NCBI RefSeq assembly: GCF_036227125.1
Contig: NZ_CP109435.1
Span: forward strand, 8,680,001-8,744,000
Source of the DNA: Streptomyces sp. NBC_01485
GTDB lineage: Bacteria; Actinomycetota; Actinomycetes; Streptomycetales; Streptomycetaceae
Reading direction: 5' to 3'
DNA length: 64,000 bases
In this document: one piece after another, positions 63,091 to 64,000 of the stretch
Position numbering within the stretch: position 1 is the first letter of the stretch
Layout: every line of letters starts with the position of its first letter
Made by a program: the position numbers and the translations under genes
The notes under the pieces: generated by a model
Seen by the model: only the letters and a program-made list of their open reading frames with translations
What the model was told of the DNA's origin: nothing
Database searches by the model: none

Positions 63091-63100
63091 CGTACCGAGA

Positions 63101-63122
63101 GCGCCGGCGACCCGGCCGGCGC
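63101..63122. terminator. Hairpin between the 57-aa gene and the NlpC/P60 gene
   Basis: GCGCCGGC (63101-63108) pairs perfectly with GCCGGCGC (63115-63122) across 6 nt, between two convergent genes. Confidence 0.6.
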
Positions 63123-63134
63123 GGTCCCGGCCCC

Positions 63135-64000
63135 TTACGCGGGGCGGACGGCGCCGCGCAGCGCGCCCTCCCCGAACGGGAGGATCGCCTCCTCGCGGAT
63201 GTACGTGCCCGGACCCGGAGCGTGGATCATCATGCCGTTGCCGGTGCACAGGCCGGTGTGGCTGAGGTCGTCGAAGAAGAAGACGAGGTCGCCGGGGCGG
63301 AGGTCGGCCAGGCTGATCCGGGTGAAGTCCTTCGCCTGGTCGATGGCGGCCCGCGGGAGTGTCACCCCGGCGGCCCTCCAGGCGGCCTGCGTGAGGCTGG
63401 AGCAGTCGTAGGACTCCGGTCCCGTCGCTCCCCACACGCACGGCCGGCCGATCTGGGCCCGGGCGAAGGCGAGGGCCTTGTCCGCCTTCCCCAGGTAGGC
63501 GGTCCCGGTCGCGCTGACCGTGACGTCGGTGGGAGCGGCGACCGGGGGCACGGGCGGCACGGGCATCGGCATGGGCATGGGATCGGTGAGCGGGTCCGGG
63601 AGCGGGGTTGCCGGAGCCGCGAGGCTGCCGGGAGCGGCCTGGTAGCCGGAACCGGCGGTCAGGATGTCCGACGCGGCTGCCATGACGCCGAGTCCGGACG
63701 TCTGATAGCCCGGAACGGGAGCGCCCGTGAAGCCGGACTCCGGTCCCGTGGCGGGCGGTTCGGCCATCGCGTAGCCCGACGGGGGTGTGGGGACGCGGAA
63801 TTCGGCCGTCTGATAGCCGGGCGTGGCCGTGAGGGGATCGACGCCCGGTGCCGTGAAGCCGGACTCCGGTGCCGTTGCGCCGAGGCCGGGCAGCGGGAAG
63901 CTGAACGGCGGTGCGGTGACGCCGAGTTCCGCCCCCGGGTAGTCGGGTGTGGGCGCGGAGAAGGGGACTTCGGGTGTCGCGAAGCCCGACGCCGGTGCGG
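63135..64000 (-). CDS. NlpC/P60 (C40) peptidoglycan hydrolase with Pro-rich repeat region, 5' end outside the window
   Basis: The frame stays open from 63135 to the window edge (at least 287 residues). The C-terminal 120 residues are an NlpC/P60 domain: catalytic Cys in GPESYDCSSLTQAAWRAAG, DLRPGDLVFFF, catalytic His in LSHTGLCTGNGMMIHAPGPG. Such enzymes cut gamma-D-Glu-diaminopimelate bonds in cell-wall peptides. Before it lies ATAYLGKADKALAFARAQIG and a low-complexity region with degenerate repeats (PESGFTAP, PESGFTGAP, TPGYQTAEF, VPGYQTSGLGV) plus a Pro-Met run (DPMPMPMPVPPVPPVA). An ATG at 63767 lies inside the repeats and is unlikely to be the real start. It should be secreted, though any signal peptide is beyond the edge. 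Confidence 0.85.
   Translation of the reverse strand, partial: APASGFATPEVPFSAPTPDYPGAELGVTAPPFSFPLPGLGATAPESGFTAPGVDPLTATPGYQTAEFRVPTPPSGYAMAEPPATGPESGFTGAPVPGYQTSGLGVMAAASDILTAGSGYQAAPGSLAAPATPLPDPLTDPMPMPMPVPPVPPVAAPTDVTVSATGTAYLGKADKALAFARAQIGRPCVWGATGPESYDCSSLTQAAWRAAGVTLPRAAIDQAKDFTRISLADLRPGDLVFFFDDLSHTGLCTGNGMMIHAPGPGTYIREEAILPFGEGALRGAVRPA

Overview
The window is high-GC actinobacterial DNA and almost certainly comes from a Streptomyces chromosome. The codon use is strongly GC-biased, GTG and TTG starts are common, and many genes belong to families typical of the genus: SpoIIE-type phosphatases with GAF and ATPase domains, a Ser/Thr kinase, DUF5133, DUF6415, DUF1152, TgmA/TgmB graspetide genes and an actinobacterial MutA-MutB-MeaB operon. 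No rRNA, tRNA or CRISPR array was seen. All function calls rest on reading the sequence by eye; no searches were run.

Layout. 1-1.8 kb: the end of a nickel/cobalt transporter, then a soluble transhydrogenase (sthA). 1.87-5.09 kb: an eroded accessory patch (padR fragment, HAD hydrolase, broken XRE regulator, small genes) bounded by a perfect 71-bp direct repeat of the 3' end of a 68-aa gene, with two copies of a MITE-like palindromic repeat nearby. 5.5-13.7 kb: MMPL exporter, SpoIIE-like phosphatase, a GNAT enzyme with a possible leader peptide, an oxidoreductase, a LysA-like decarboxylase and an aldo/keto reductase. 13.9-15.5 kb: DUF5133 and a compact graspetide locus (precursor plus ATP-grasp ligase). 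15.6-17.7 kb: a DUF1232 protein and an unknown coiled-coil protein. 17.8-25 kb: valine/propionate metabolism (3-hydroxyisobutyryl-CoA hydrolase; MutA, MutB and MeaB) and an epoxide-hydrolase-like enzyme.

25.1-32.8 kb: a TetR regulator divergent from a five-gene operon (sugar-type transporter, GH3 glycosidase, esterase, GH1 glycosidase, esterase), which looks built for import and stepwise breakdown of acylated beta-glycosides. The palindromic operator sits inside the promoter spacer. A decayed TnpB-type element follows.

33.7-45.7 kb: a catabolic neighbourhood with a flavin oxidoreductase, thiolase, enoyl-CoA hydratase, acyl-CoA ligase, PucR-type regulator, class II aldolase, ketopantoate-reductase-like enzyme and aminotransferase. 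A 20-bp operator-like motif precedes three of the genes. One LuxR regulator is intact, and a second copy has lost its middle but keeps its duplicated control region.

45.8-64 kb: a Cys-rich protein, a membrane Ser/Thr kinase, DUF1152, a ferredoxin-NADP reductase behind an iron-box-like site, a large sensor phosphatase next to a frameshifted paralogue (7-bp tandem duplication), a lipoprotein, a Tat-exported phospholipase-C-like enzyme, a cupin, a rhomboid-like membrane protein, a decayed TPR gene, a diacylglycerol-kinase/PAP2 pair, a methyltransferase, a 57-aa Cys-rich protein and an NlpC/P60 enzyme with a long Pro-rich repeat region that runs off the window edge.
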